Notes under the pieces: generated by a model
What the model saw: the letters and a program-made list of their open reading frames with translations, nothing else
Database searches by the model: none
What the model was told of the DNA's origin: nothing
Source: Bugulina stolonifera
Lineage: Eukaryota; Bryozoa; Gymnolaemata; Cheilostomatida; Bugulidae
Direction: 5' to 3'
Length of the DNA: 64,000 nucleotides
NCBI GenBank assembly: GCA_935421135.1
Contig: OW285188.1
Location: 4,020,733-4,084,732, forward strand
In this document: positions 1 to 12,500 of the stretch, in pieces
Numbering within the stretch: the first letter of the stretch is position 1
How the letters are laid out: each line of letters opens with the position of its first letter
Made by a program: the position numbers and the translations under genes

Positions 1-276
1 ACTGGCACCTAGCAGTCCAAGTTGCTTTGGTCTGGTTACGCCGTGGATTAAAGCCAGTGTGGTTTTTTTAGAATGGGCACATAGTAAAGAGTTGTCGATC
101 ATAAATATGCCATTGTAATGGCTACTATGAGGAACCCTGTATACACTGAAGTAAGAAGGCTACAATTTGTCACCACATGTATATTTGGTGAATCAGAGAA
201 TGCTTTATAAGTTATGTTATACAACCACTTAGTATACTTTAGTAGTTCACAAAAAGTTGCCATATTATATGAATCT

Positions 277-328
277 AAAGTTGTCCTCTCTCTTCTATGT
301 ATGCTTGATGAAAAGAGAAGACAACTTT
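277..328. repeat. Hairpin repeat, copy 1
   Basis: Arms of 18 bases (277-294 and 311-328) are near-perfect inverted complements around a 16-base loop. The left arm contains GTTGTCCTC and the right arm GAAGACAAC. It lies about 30 bases inside the intron after the DH exon. Other full copies are at 15223, 16338, 27211, 37411, 46393, 50519 and 50882. Confidence 0.8.
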
Positions 329-358
329 AGCTCTCTCTACAACTATATCCATACTTAC

Positions 359-533
359 TCAATGAGGACACCACTTTATCTATGCTCCCGTTTAACCTGT
401 CAATGTCTGAGGCAAGAGTTGTGTGTTTCCTCACCCTCTCCAGGATGAGCGGAAGTCTGGTCCAATGCTGCATGGGAGCCACCAGCAGGTCTGGTAGTCT
501 CAGCTTGTTGCACCTGGGATCCTGCTCACAGAA
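359..533 (-). CDS. RhoGEF exon: DH domain C-terminal helices
   Basis: Starts after a tttag acceptor in phase 0 and ends at an A|GTAAGT donor, leaving one base. It encodes the most conserved DH segment, containing LRLPDLLVAPMQHWTRLPL followed by ILERVRKHT. This corresponds to the DH helix with the consensus L.dLL..PmQR..rYpLLL. A possible earlier donor (GTGAGG, 434) exists, but the frame stays open through it and continues as good DH sequence to 359, so the longer exon is preferred. No following exon was found between 1 and 358. Confidence 0.88.
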
Positions 534-3500
534 CTAAAACACACGTACAGGCCAAGTATAATAATATGCAGATATAATGTGTATTACTACACCAACGTTT
601 CTTAAGTCGTCTGCGCTACAAAGTAGATTAGCACAAGTACATGTATGTGTTTCTGTTAGTCATGTGACCAGAGCGGTGTCCCTGTGTACACACATACCTT
701 TTCTGTGTCTATGTTTGAGGCGTTTAACTCGATAGTTTGATATGAGAGAGTTGGGGAGTTGTGTTACCTTGATACTATAGCAGTGACTATAGCAGTGACT
801 ATGACAGTGACTATAGCAGTGACTATGACAGATACTATAGCAGTGACTATAGCAGTGACTATGATAGTGACTATAGCAGTGACTATGACAGTGACTATGA
901 CAGTGACTATAACAGTGACTATAGCAGTGACTATGACAGTGACTATGACAGTGACTATGACAGTGACTATGACAGTGACTATAACAGTGACTATAGCAGT
1001 GACTATGACAGTGACTATGACAGTGACTATGACAGTGACTATGACAGTGACTATAACAGTGCTGTACACTAACCTTCTCGTACACTGCGTAGTCATCTAA
1101 TGTGTTTCTTAATATGTCAAGGTAAGTGAGTGCGGCCCTGTAGTTGAGTAGATAGGAGTGGTAGATGTCACCATCTCGGGAGTACCAGGTCATCGTGTCG
1201 AGGCAGTCACATAGACACTCTGTACTACCAAAGTCTGACAGCGGCAACGACTTTAGCTGATTGTAGAAATCTCGGCAGAATCTGTAGCTCAACTGCAAAG
1301 ATAATAAAATGTAAACTTTGAATTAGCAATCGTCATTCCTTGCATATTTAATCTGTACCTCACATCTAGTAGTAGAGGCACCAACTACCAAAGTGAAGAT
1401 GACCACCATTATTTAGAAGTCTGGAATGTACAAAAAATAAGTCAACTAAAATACACAAAATACTACTTTGCATAATAAGAAAAATATTACATAAACTTCT
1501 ATAATAACATTCTGATGATCACGGTATATACTGTACATTACTTATTCACACAATGTGTGCATTAGTTGAAAGTGCTGTATAGTTATTCAGATAATTTGAT
1601 ACATGTATAACTAACGTCGCAGAGCTCATTGAGGTTTCCGAAGAGTTTAAATGGCTCAATATCCATGAGAAGTCCATCCACCTGACATTTAAGTAGAGGT
1701 TCCATGAAACACTACAAGCAGATAATATACACATTACGCTACATATAGCTGTATGCTCTCACTAAACCACCAATTTAATATCTAATGACAAAACCATTGT
1801 TAATTCTGACATTTGGTTTTGGTTTTGCAACTTTGGTTCGGATATCATTTATTGACCTTGGCCACTGGAAATAAAAAGACTGCATAAAAATGGGACGCAA
1901 GAGGTGGGTACACTGCACTTCCTGTATTTCATGGTAATACTTGTTGCAGCATGAACAAAGTCTAGAGGTGGGTACAAGCGTCTACCCTCACTTCTAGCAC
2001 TGATGCTCACACAAAGTACGAGGGAATACTCTCAGTGTTGTTGACACTTTTCTTATAATCTGAGCCACCATTGCATCTCAACTTACACTCCTATAATACT
2101 GTCTCCTAACACTTCATCAAATAATGTACTAACAGTGCGTAGTGAGAAGAGTAGGGAAACAACTTCAGATACAACACATTGGTGTAGTCAGCAGAGAAGG
2201 GGGGGGGGGGGGGAAATCTCATTAATTCAGCTTCACCTACAGCGCTACTACTAATACTAACTCCTCCCACACCTACGGTACTGCTGCTACTGCTACTGCA
2301 ACTGCTACATGTACCTCTGCCACTGCTACAGTTACTACTACTACATAACTAGGGTCAATCCCTTATCGAGTTCATTGTTACCAAATCGAATAAGTATCTA
2401 GCTAACATTGGAACAATACAATGTAGAGGTAAAAATATTGGCAGAGCTCTCTAAACGTGCTGGTCAACATGGAGGCCTGCAATGTATTAATATGATTGAT
2501 ACATAACTACATGTGTTACTTCTCACTCACGTGTTTTAGCACCATCAAGTGGTCGACTAGAAATGTGCATTCGTTGGTAAATATTTCCCAGACTGCATCT
2601 CTCCTCGTCTTTTCTGAATCACTAAGGTTGGTGAAATCTTCCTCTGTTGGCATTTCTATAATATCTGGCCATCGTAGGTGCTGAACATACAGTATAAAAT
2701 CCATCTATACACATAATCTATAACACATTTGTGTGCAAATGTATTGGTAGGCTCATGGATATATAATACGGATAGAGGCAGAGCCATTCAATGGCTCTAG
2801 ATAAAGGCATATCTAGTGTTAAGCGACCAGTGACAACAATTTTCTTAGCCTGGGTTCAAGAGAAAGGCAAGCCCTAACGTGTCCCAGGTCCTCTGGCTAC
2901 GGTAAGATAACTAGTAGAGTCATATTATAAATGTGTACATGTACAATCTACATGTACTGAACATGAAACTTAGAAGGTATGATGATAAGTGCAACACAAG
3001 TAGTCAAGTACAAATTGTACTTACACATATACATGTACATGTAACATATAACATTAAATGTATCACTCAGTATTCTATTACACAAAATTTTTCCTGTTGC
3101 ATTCCTATCTCAGAACAGCAATTAGGCTAACTGTAATAACTCATATATACTGTATATTTTAGCTTTTCCAACAGATTGCGTTTGTTGATATGAAGCAACA
3201 GATTGCACTAGCTGACTCATTCCACATGAGTTGGTTTACTAAACCCAGACTGGTCAAAATTGTACTTCATATACATTATTTCTCGGTACACAGAGTGCCA
3301 GGTATGTGCAACCTGCTATAGGCTGGCATACTAGTGACTTCCAGAGATTGGATAACTTATCTGTCGCTATGAATTCAACATGCTGAGCGTTTAATTCATG
3401 CTTGGTGAAGTATCGTACTATATGAAAACTATATGATTATTATGATATCCATTGCATTGCATCTTTAGTAGCCTAGATTCACTGCATTTTCACAAATATT

Positions 3501-6500
3501 TTGTGTAGTTTCAGTTTGGCACTTAGGCTATTTCTATTAATAGCTCTTCAGTAACTCACCCTTTTGCTGGCTAGCCGTTCATCCTTGAACTCTGAAGGTG
3601 ACATAGTAGTGAGCACATACTCCAGTTCAGGTAGTGCTTTCTTGCCTTTCCACTATAATAGACAGAATAACTGAATTACACTTAGACATACTTGAGGGTC
3701 TCTGCGCTGCATATCAGAGATGATGGTTGAATAGGTATATACCAACAACTGCATCAGTATACTTCAAGGACCACTGGTTACAGTACAGAGTTGTCCTCTC
3801 ACTGTATATTGATGTATTTTTAGCAAAGAATTTATTTTTGAGCAGTGAGAGACTTGTTTCAAATCTATGAAAATACCAGTCCCTGACTGGGGTTTGAACC
3901 CGGGCCTCTACGGCACCTAATCGCATAGAGGCCCTGGGTTCAAACCCCAGTCAGGGACTGGTATTTTCATGGATTTGAAACAAGTCTCTGACTTCTCAAA
4001 AATAATTTCCTCGCTAAAAATAAATCATACAAAAATATAAAAAAAATGGCCACAACCCCCTAACATCACTGTACTATATTGTTCCAATTGCCTAAATAAA
4101 TATGATTTTTCAAGCCCCTGTTCTTAAACTGCAGGTAACTTGTAAAATCTGCTGCCCCTACCAAATGCTGAGCGTTGACTACCTTCCCTGGCCAATCTGC
4201 ACGTATACTTATATAGAAGTTTGATTCTGAAGCCAAACACCATCTGATGGTTTTTGGGGTACCGACAGTTATCGCTCTCTGGCACAATCTGAACCAGCTT
4301 ACCATCCTCATCCAGAATTCCATAAGATTTGACGATTAAAACTTTACTTTTCATGACTACACAAGGTCAAGGCTAGCAATTGCCCACATTTTTGGGTATG
4401 GTTTGGGATTATTCGGGTGTTATTCGGTAGAATTGCTAGCTCTGACCTCACGTACCCAAATAAGTTAAAGTTTTAGTCATCAAGTTATATGTACATGTAG
4501 CTCTGAATAGGAATGAAAAAAATTATTCAGATTGTGGAAGACAGTCTAACTGGTTTTATTACAACAGTGCCAAAGGACTCTTTGGCAGTAACTGACAAAG
4601 TTGTTCAGTCTAATATACATAGGCATTTACCAGGTACATGTTATTATTGCAAACTCAAATGGTTACCAAACAGGATTTGCTAGTGTTTTGGCAAAGAAAA
4701 TTGTACATTCTGTGCGTTGAAGAAAATGACTTGGCTAGTGAAGTTGAGAAATAAAATGAAATTCAGTAGGAGAAAAGAGAGAGGACAACTTCATATTTAT
4801 GATCATTGATGAGCACTATCCCATTACCAGTATTTATAGTAAACCACAGAATTGTACTAATTTTATATTTATGTAGTTTATATATTTGTGTAAACAATAA
4901 TGGATAAGTCTATGGTGGAAGATTTATACAAACTAGCTAAGCAGTTAATTGAATAGTTGTTTACTTTAAGATATTTCTGGTTCCTGGAGTGGGGGCAGTC
5001 AATCAACTACTCACAAGTAAAATATGCGCTGACTGTGAGGTCTGAACCAGTCAGTGTACGCACAAGCTATATATACATAGTCTAACTCGTACTGACATGT
5101 CATCATATCAGCATCAGCTTACAGGTGGTTACTTGTACTGTACACAGGATGTACCACCATTATAGGAACTCATGTATGACTAAGGCGCTGTATTAGACCA
5201 ACACACCACCAACCATTATGGGCTTGGATTTCATAAAACCCTTTGATAGTCATAACTAACTACATATACTACTCTAGTCAAAAGACATGTCACCATAGCG
5301 TATTTGTATAAAGTCAACTTTACCCTGTCTCTGAAGAAGGAGGTCTTTGGTCTCCTCTCCAGAGTTCTGGATTTCTCATCCTTGGTAGGAGTTGTGACCT
5401 CTATGAGACTCCCCTCAGATCCGTAGTGGTCTGTGCCATTAGCAGTAACTAGGGGTGGGGACTGCCTTCGTAGTGCCTGCCCCGTAGTCAGCACCAAGTC
5501 ACCAGGGTAAGGTTTTGGCGTAGAGCTTAAAGATAATATTATGCAGGTAAAACATGAAACAAATACAGTATCAGTATGCCAGGGCTATATAAAAGTCACA
5601 TTTATTGATAGGGCATGTGGAGGGTGAATTTATAGAGTGCAACATAATCAATGTCAGTAGGCATGTGCAGTATGTGCTTCTACTTCAGCTATAGTTTCAG
5701 TTCTGTTGAGAATTTCTTAGTGCTTTGTGTACTCCACAAGGTACTGAGGAGTGTATACAATAGCAGTCAATGTACTCCGGTGTCTAAAAAGGAACAATCG
5801 GCCTCTTGTATAGCCGAACCTAATGACTGACTAGCAAGACTTCACAAACAGAAGTGCAATGTGACGTAGGTGACAGCAGTTTGAGTGTTGAACATTTATG
5901 CTGCCCGTCATAACTGGACCACATGTATCATATAATGGCCCAGTGTTTCCCCAACCTATCTCCCATGTTGAACGCTTCTTTGGAGGATTCCTAGTAACTA
6001 TGGCTACACTAATCTGATCTCACTAGAGTGATTTCTCTGATAGTAAGTTGAATGGGACGAAGTCTAGTGGTGCGGATAGTCTTTCGGTAAAGCGAGAGCG
6101 ACAGTCGCTCTTGTACCACAAGTAATATTGACGGTCGCTACTGTACAATTAGTCAGTCCTTCAGTCCTAGGTTGAAGTGGCATGAGGAACCCTGGCTCAA
6201 CTAACTGAAAGATTGCCTAGTAGTAAACACACTGCCTCTTTCAGAAAATCTACCCAATTCCTACTTAATATGATTAATGTCCCATTCCCACATTTTTTTC
6301 AGATGGGTGGATAACCCTTTAATTTTCAGCAATATCCAAGCATGTGGTACATAAACAATTCTATACCCCACTGTCGCCTAATCACTTGGTATATTCTACT
6401 TTAATATGTGCTTATCGTACTCACCTATCTTCCACTGCCTGGTCTCCCAGTTCCTACAGAATTAAACCATATTATGTCAAGATAAGCATAGTGGGGCTAA

Positions 6501-9500
6501 TATAGTTCAGGCATAGAAGAAAGTAATGGTATGGTTGAACCCAATGATATATGTATATATACTGTATGTACCACTGTACAGCTATTTCTTGAATCGTTAA
6601 ACTGAGGCTCATCTCCGGTTATATACCGTTTTTTAGAGTTAAGGGCAATGCTAGCCTGTGTACTGACTGTGTAGCCTAAAACCCGTGTGGCAAGTGGAAA
6701 AATAGGATGGTTCAGTTGTTTCCCAAACTAGCTATAGCCTGTGCTCTAAACTATCTATTGACACCTACCAGGGTTGGGATGACACATGATCTTCTCCCCT
6801 TCCTGTAAGTGTTGATTAGATCACCTTCCTCAATATCCATTTTCTCCGTAGCCTGCTCAGCGTAGAATTCCTATAGTATACAACATGTAATATATACAAT
6901 GTATGTAGATGTCGGTCTATACATTATACATCATACTACTAAAGTGTGTAACATAATAAAGTATGCTACTTAAACTTAGGTTAATATATAATCCCTAAAT
7001 TATACACTGCTATGTAGGGGGAGATAACTCTGAATAAGAAGGACTCTGGTTTAACACTCATACCAATACGTACAAGTACAACTACACTTACATGTACACG
7101 TACACGTACACGTACACGTACACGTACACGTACACGTACACGTACACGTACACGTACACGTACACGTACACGTACACGTACACGTACACGTACACGTACA
7201 CGTACACGTACACGTACACGTACACGTACACGTACACGTACACGTACACGTACACGTACACGTACACGTACACGTACACCTACACGTACACCTACACGTA
7301 CACCTACACCTACACGTACACCTACACCTACACCTACAACTACACGTACACCTACACATCATACAAAGTGTTAGCAAATATACACTTTCCTTCCTTGCTT
7401 ATCATATACTTACAACCTACAATAGTAGTCGTACATGTTGTATTAATTGTAGCTAGCATAATTCTGTAGCTGGAGGACAAATAAACTGGCAGCTGGAATA
7501 GAATAAATATTCCTATGGCAGCTGGTGAGTGCTGATTGGCCGATCGATAAGACAACAACATCCTCTAAAGTCTAAACTAACAGGGGATGTATCTTATCTT
7601 GTCTTAACTGGAGTGGAGTTCCATTTGCTACACTTCAGAATGCTGGTTACACCCAGAGTAATAAAATTATGTTACACATGACTGTATCATACATTGTTAG
7701 TTCTGGTACTATCATTACTTGTACTACATATACGGTATCATGTTATAATATACATGTATATCTATATCTACATGGACAATGTAACCAGAGGTGACTGTTG
7801 GAGTACGAATCGTTTGCCAATAGCCTTGAGTCTCAGCCAGCTCAGTAAACCGCAGCTCTCTGGTTAATCTTAATCCAAATCATTTGCCTTTGACTTTTCA
7901 GATCTAGCTAAACATGCTACCGTTACCTTGCTTGGAATCATTGAGATTATTATTCAAATTCAAATTGCTGACAGTAGGAGAGGATAACTCTATGGTGTGA
8001 GCAGATAACTGCTTTTAATTGTGCATGTGTATCTCTACCTACATCAAAATTTGCATAAAGATTTGTATAAAAACTCACTTGTATACAAGCATAAGCAACC
8101 TTGTAATTGATTAGAAGGATGAGATTCATTGTACGTAGGACCACTTCACCCCAGAAATCCAATCTTATTTTCATCGCAATTAAATCAAGCAATATGACTT
8201 AATCAATCCTTATCACATTTTTCTTACATTCTATTTAATCTCAATTTATTTTTGATTTTCAAAAAATTAACTAAGCCAATCAATAATTAAACATAGTTTA
8301 CAATGAAACATGACTTGTTAAAATCAGTAAAGCACACTTCCAATACACATGCTGACCTGTTATAATACTATGTATAGTATACATTCCACAACTACATGTG
8401 TCATGTAATGACAGAGTATTAGGTAGATTACTGGAATAATACAACAAATAATTAGTTTGATATCACAGATACTTGTAATCATATTAGACACTGAGCTATC
8501 TTATCTTCCAAGAGTGTCAGTAACAATCGACCTGAGCTACCTACATTTTACCACTGGAATATGATAGTGCTAAGTGAAATATATACATGTACATATATTA
8601 TATTATATTAGACTATTAGCTAATGGGCAGAATTCCCAATACTAATGCACAACACTTAGTAAATAAAGAGATGACATTTGAAGCAATAATTGTGTTACAC
8701 TACTAACCCATAACATGCCCTAATGCTTTCCTTTAGGGTATTGTTTATGACATACCCTGTAGTAAATAGCAGGCCTGTTTTCTATGGACACAGCTAAAAA
8801 TAAGAACTAACATTATGGTGTAGAACTGTTGGAATAAGTTACGGATAATTTAGTGGAAAACGAGAAATCAATGACATGCTGCGTTTTACAAATTCGGTCA
8901 GTCATATAAGATGTATTCAGAGAGTTATCAAAATATTATTATGTTACTGCATAACGTACATAACATAAAATAACGTACATGTACATGACATACCCTCCAC
9001 TGTACATGTAGATGTCATAATATACAATGTATAGCAAGATGTAACGACAATTTTCATTGTTATAATGGCAGTAAAAACGACATTGGAGAAGGAATATTTG
9101 TTTCAGCAAAGGCAAAACATTTTGTTTTCCTGTATGCTAAGCACACCTATAACATGTATACATGTAGCGTACGATATAGCACCTATAACATGTATACATG
9201 TAGCGTACGCTATAGCACCTACAGTATGTGTTATATAACTGTATTATGTATTATGTATTATGTATTATGTATTACGTATTATGTATATGTATTATATAAA
9301 TGTACATGTAGCATTCGTTTTAGCACATACAATGTAAAGTATTACTAGACAAATATTTGATTCTTATTTCTTTTATTTCGCTACTAGTTCCTAGTCTCAT
9401 CATGATGATACTAGAAATTTGTATCGAAATAAAAGGAATAAGAATAAAAAAAATTGTCTAGTAATACTGTATACATGATTGTATATAATTAAACTCTTCA

Positions 9501-12500
9501 TCTACATGTACATTAACATCTACGTGATGATACTGGTGATGATACTGGCGATGATACTGGCGATGATACTTGTGATGATACTGGCGATGATACTTGATAC
9601 TGGTGATGATACTGGTGAGCACTCAGAATGAGAATGTGCTTCCATAGCCTACACAAAGCTGTAAATAATCTGTGTATAGACAATGTTTGTAGTATTACTA
9701 TACTGTACCTGTGTACTACACAGTACATTGTACTATTATATGCCTACATGTACAATGTACTACATGACTGCAACAGTACATTGTAAGATAATTATAGCTT
9801 TCTGGTTTAAGTTACATTGTCAAACAGAGCTGTATCAACTACTTTTCACTGAAGGGGTAAGCAAGCATTAATGAAGCGATTTACTCAATGATATTTTCAA
9901 CTGTCTTTGCACAAAGTGTGCTTTGTCAGCATCAATGCAATGTAAGCCTATCACAAGTGTTAATAATAACACTTGATAAGTGGCAGACTCATAGCTTGGC
10001 TTTACCCTATCTCTCACACACATGATAAAAATGATGTCTACAATAAATGACGATTTAAAAATTTATGTTTGGTAAAAGCTAACACAAACTCTCAGAATCT
10101 TTATTACCCTTAACGCCCATCGCCCAGGCGTTCAGTTAGCAAATGCTATCGCTGAGACGTCCATGTACTTCCTGGTAAATTTTTGCAAGGCAACAACTGG
10201 TAGATAGGTAGACACTAAGAAACATACCACTGTGACTCTTACAGGACCCATTGTCTCGTCCACCACCATAGAACTGTCCCCCTCAGGTTGACTCTTCGAG
10301 TCCAGTGGGATGGCTTGTCTCAGGGTGCTGCTCTCGCTGTAGCTCTTGAGTAAGGCGGAGTGCTGTTTCTGGTCACAACTACTATCACTCTTTCTACGGA
10401 ATAGCTTAGTAATCTTAGTCGCTAGACTGGTTTTTCTTTCCAAACTCGATTTCTTCCTCTGTTCCGTTTCTGTCGTCTGAGTTTGAAGAAACAGAGAGTC
10501 TACATCGCTGCTATAGGCACACGGGTCAGACCGTCTGTAGACTGTAGCTAATTGATCAGATAATTTATTCTTTTGTCTATAAGGTGGTGAGCTATCGAGT
10601 CGTTCCGTTCTACGTAACACTGAGTGAGTTGGAGCGGATGAGTGTGCGCTGAGTCGACAGTCATCACCATTTACAGACGGGTTTGAGTGAGATCGTTGAG
10701 TAAACATTTCCCGGAAGCCGTCAGTTTCTGCCTTTGTCGGATGACGAGTATTTATCGATATTATCCGATTACTATATACCACCACAGCACTATACCTGCA
10801 CTGTATACCAGCACTATAATGTACCCCTGTAGTACCTTTCCTAGGTATAGTAAAGATAGAGTCACTAATACTAGTACCATGCGTGATGTACAGCTGACAG
10901 AGTATAGTAGTGTAGTAGCGCTAGATGCCAATGTGAATGTATTCAATTTAATTCCATAAATGACAGTGAAATGACAGGTTTAGACATTCATATAGCCAAG
11001 TGCATAATAATGATAATAGAAACATGTATACTGATTATGTATGTACATTTTAATCACACATATATGTATGATATATATCTTTATATCCTTGATAACATGG
11101 AAGTACTGAAGCAGTACATGACGTCAGCCACTCTCAAGTGTGATATTTGTATCATAGATAATATTATAGTAGGGCTACAGCTTGTTTATAATATATTCAT
11201 ATTATTATAGTGCTTTCATCATTAGACATGATGTGTCAGCTTTGACACAGTCCAGCAGTATTTATGATTAATGTGATTGTTTTTTTGGGATGGGTTTCCA
11301 CTTAGTCCATGTCTACTGTACATGATGCATGACAGGCAGGTTTTACTGCTGTATGTCACAAAGTTTCCCAACTATTACGCAATCCATAAATAGATGTAGG
11401 AGTAAATAATAGTTATGCGATTTGTTTTTTAAAAATCTCGATAAATATTTCACTCCAGAAAATTGTTTTGCTCTTTCTCTTCCCTCACTAGGGTGTATCT
11501 GTACATGTAACAGCTGTACACACACAATACTACAGGAGTACATGTAGGTACAATGCCTCTAAGCATGTGGGTAGGCATGCAGTATTATACATGTAAGTGC
11601 ACCATATATAATAAGTCTACTTGTATATCTATTTTATATTTCTCATCCCCACATGTTCCACATGCTTACCCAGTATATGAACACCACTCTCCCTACATTT
11701 GAACTAAATTTCTACAGTATTATTTTCCAATCACATTGTGTGCACATGTGCAAACAGACCTGCCAACCAGGTGTCAGGGCCAACAGTGCTTGAAGTTGGG
11801 CGTTATAATGCAACTTGAAATACCTGTTGAAGTAAACAACTCAGCAGGTATGGGCAATGGTATATTCCTTATACTACCTTCTATACCAGAGAGCACAGAA
11901 AAATCATCATTCCTAGACGGTTTCCTAGGCTATTGCGATATTGTCACGGGAATAGCAGGTAGAGACATAAAATTATGCGCACCGTAACAAACATGTACCA
12001 TAGGAGGTCAATAGAAACTCAGTATACATATATACATCTATATGTTCCCTTTCAGGGCATTTTGTATATATACATGTATGTACCGGGTACGTGTAGGTTA
12101 ACTGTATTTATGTACATGTAAATCAGCTGTATGTGTGTAGCATACAATCTATAGTCACCGTTGTTATTGTATTCAACTACAAGTATTTTCATTCAATCTT
12201 GTAAGAAACAATGTCATCCACAGCTGGCACCCCATGTACTGCTTTTATTGTATGTCTATTAATATAGTACTGCAAGTGTATAAATATACACACTGAGCCT
12301 TGTGGTAAATACGTTTATCGGACATCTATTAGTATGCTACACTGTACCCACATACACGTACACGTACACGTACACGTACACGTACACGTACACGTACACG
12401 TACACGTACACGTACACGTACACGTACACGTACACGTACACGTACACGTACACGTACACGTACACGTACACGTACACGTACACGTACACGTACACGTACA

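Noticed and set aside
434..533. Shorter DH exon ending at a GTGAGG donor (434)
   Set aside because: The frame continues through it with typical DH sequence to a stronger GTAAGT donor at 358.
660..1100. 212-codon frame with Ser-His-Cys repeats and its opposite-strand frames
   Set aside because: Only the 5' part (1292-1074) is real exon; the repeats are the 12-bp minisatellite in the intron.
3890..3960. Possible functional tRNA gene
   Set aside because: Only the B-box is good; the acceptor stem and anticodon arm cannot be formed and the sequence continues into a SINE tail.
7051..7469. Long Tyr-Thr, Cys-Thr and Val-Tyr open frames on both strands
   Set aside because: They are translations of the (TACACG)n array, whose six-base unit has no stop in any frame.
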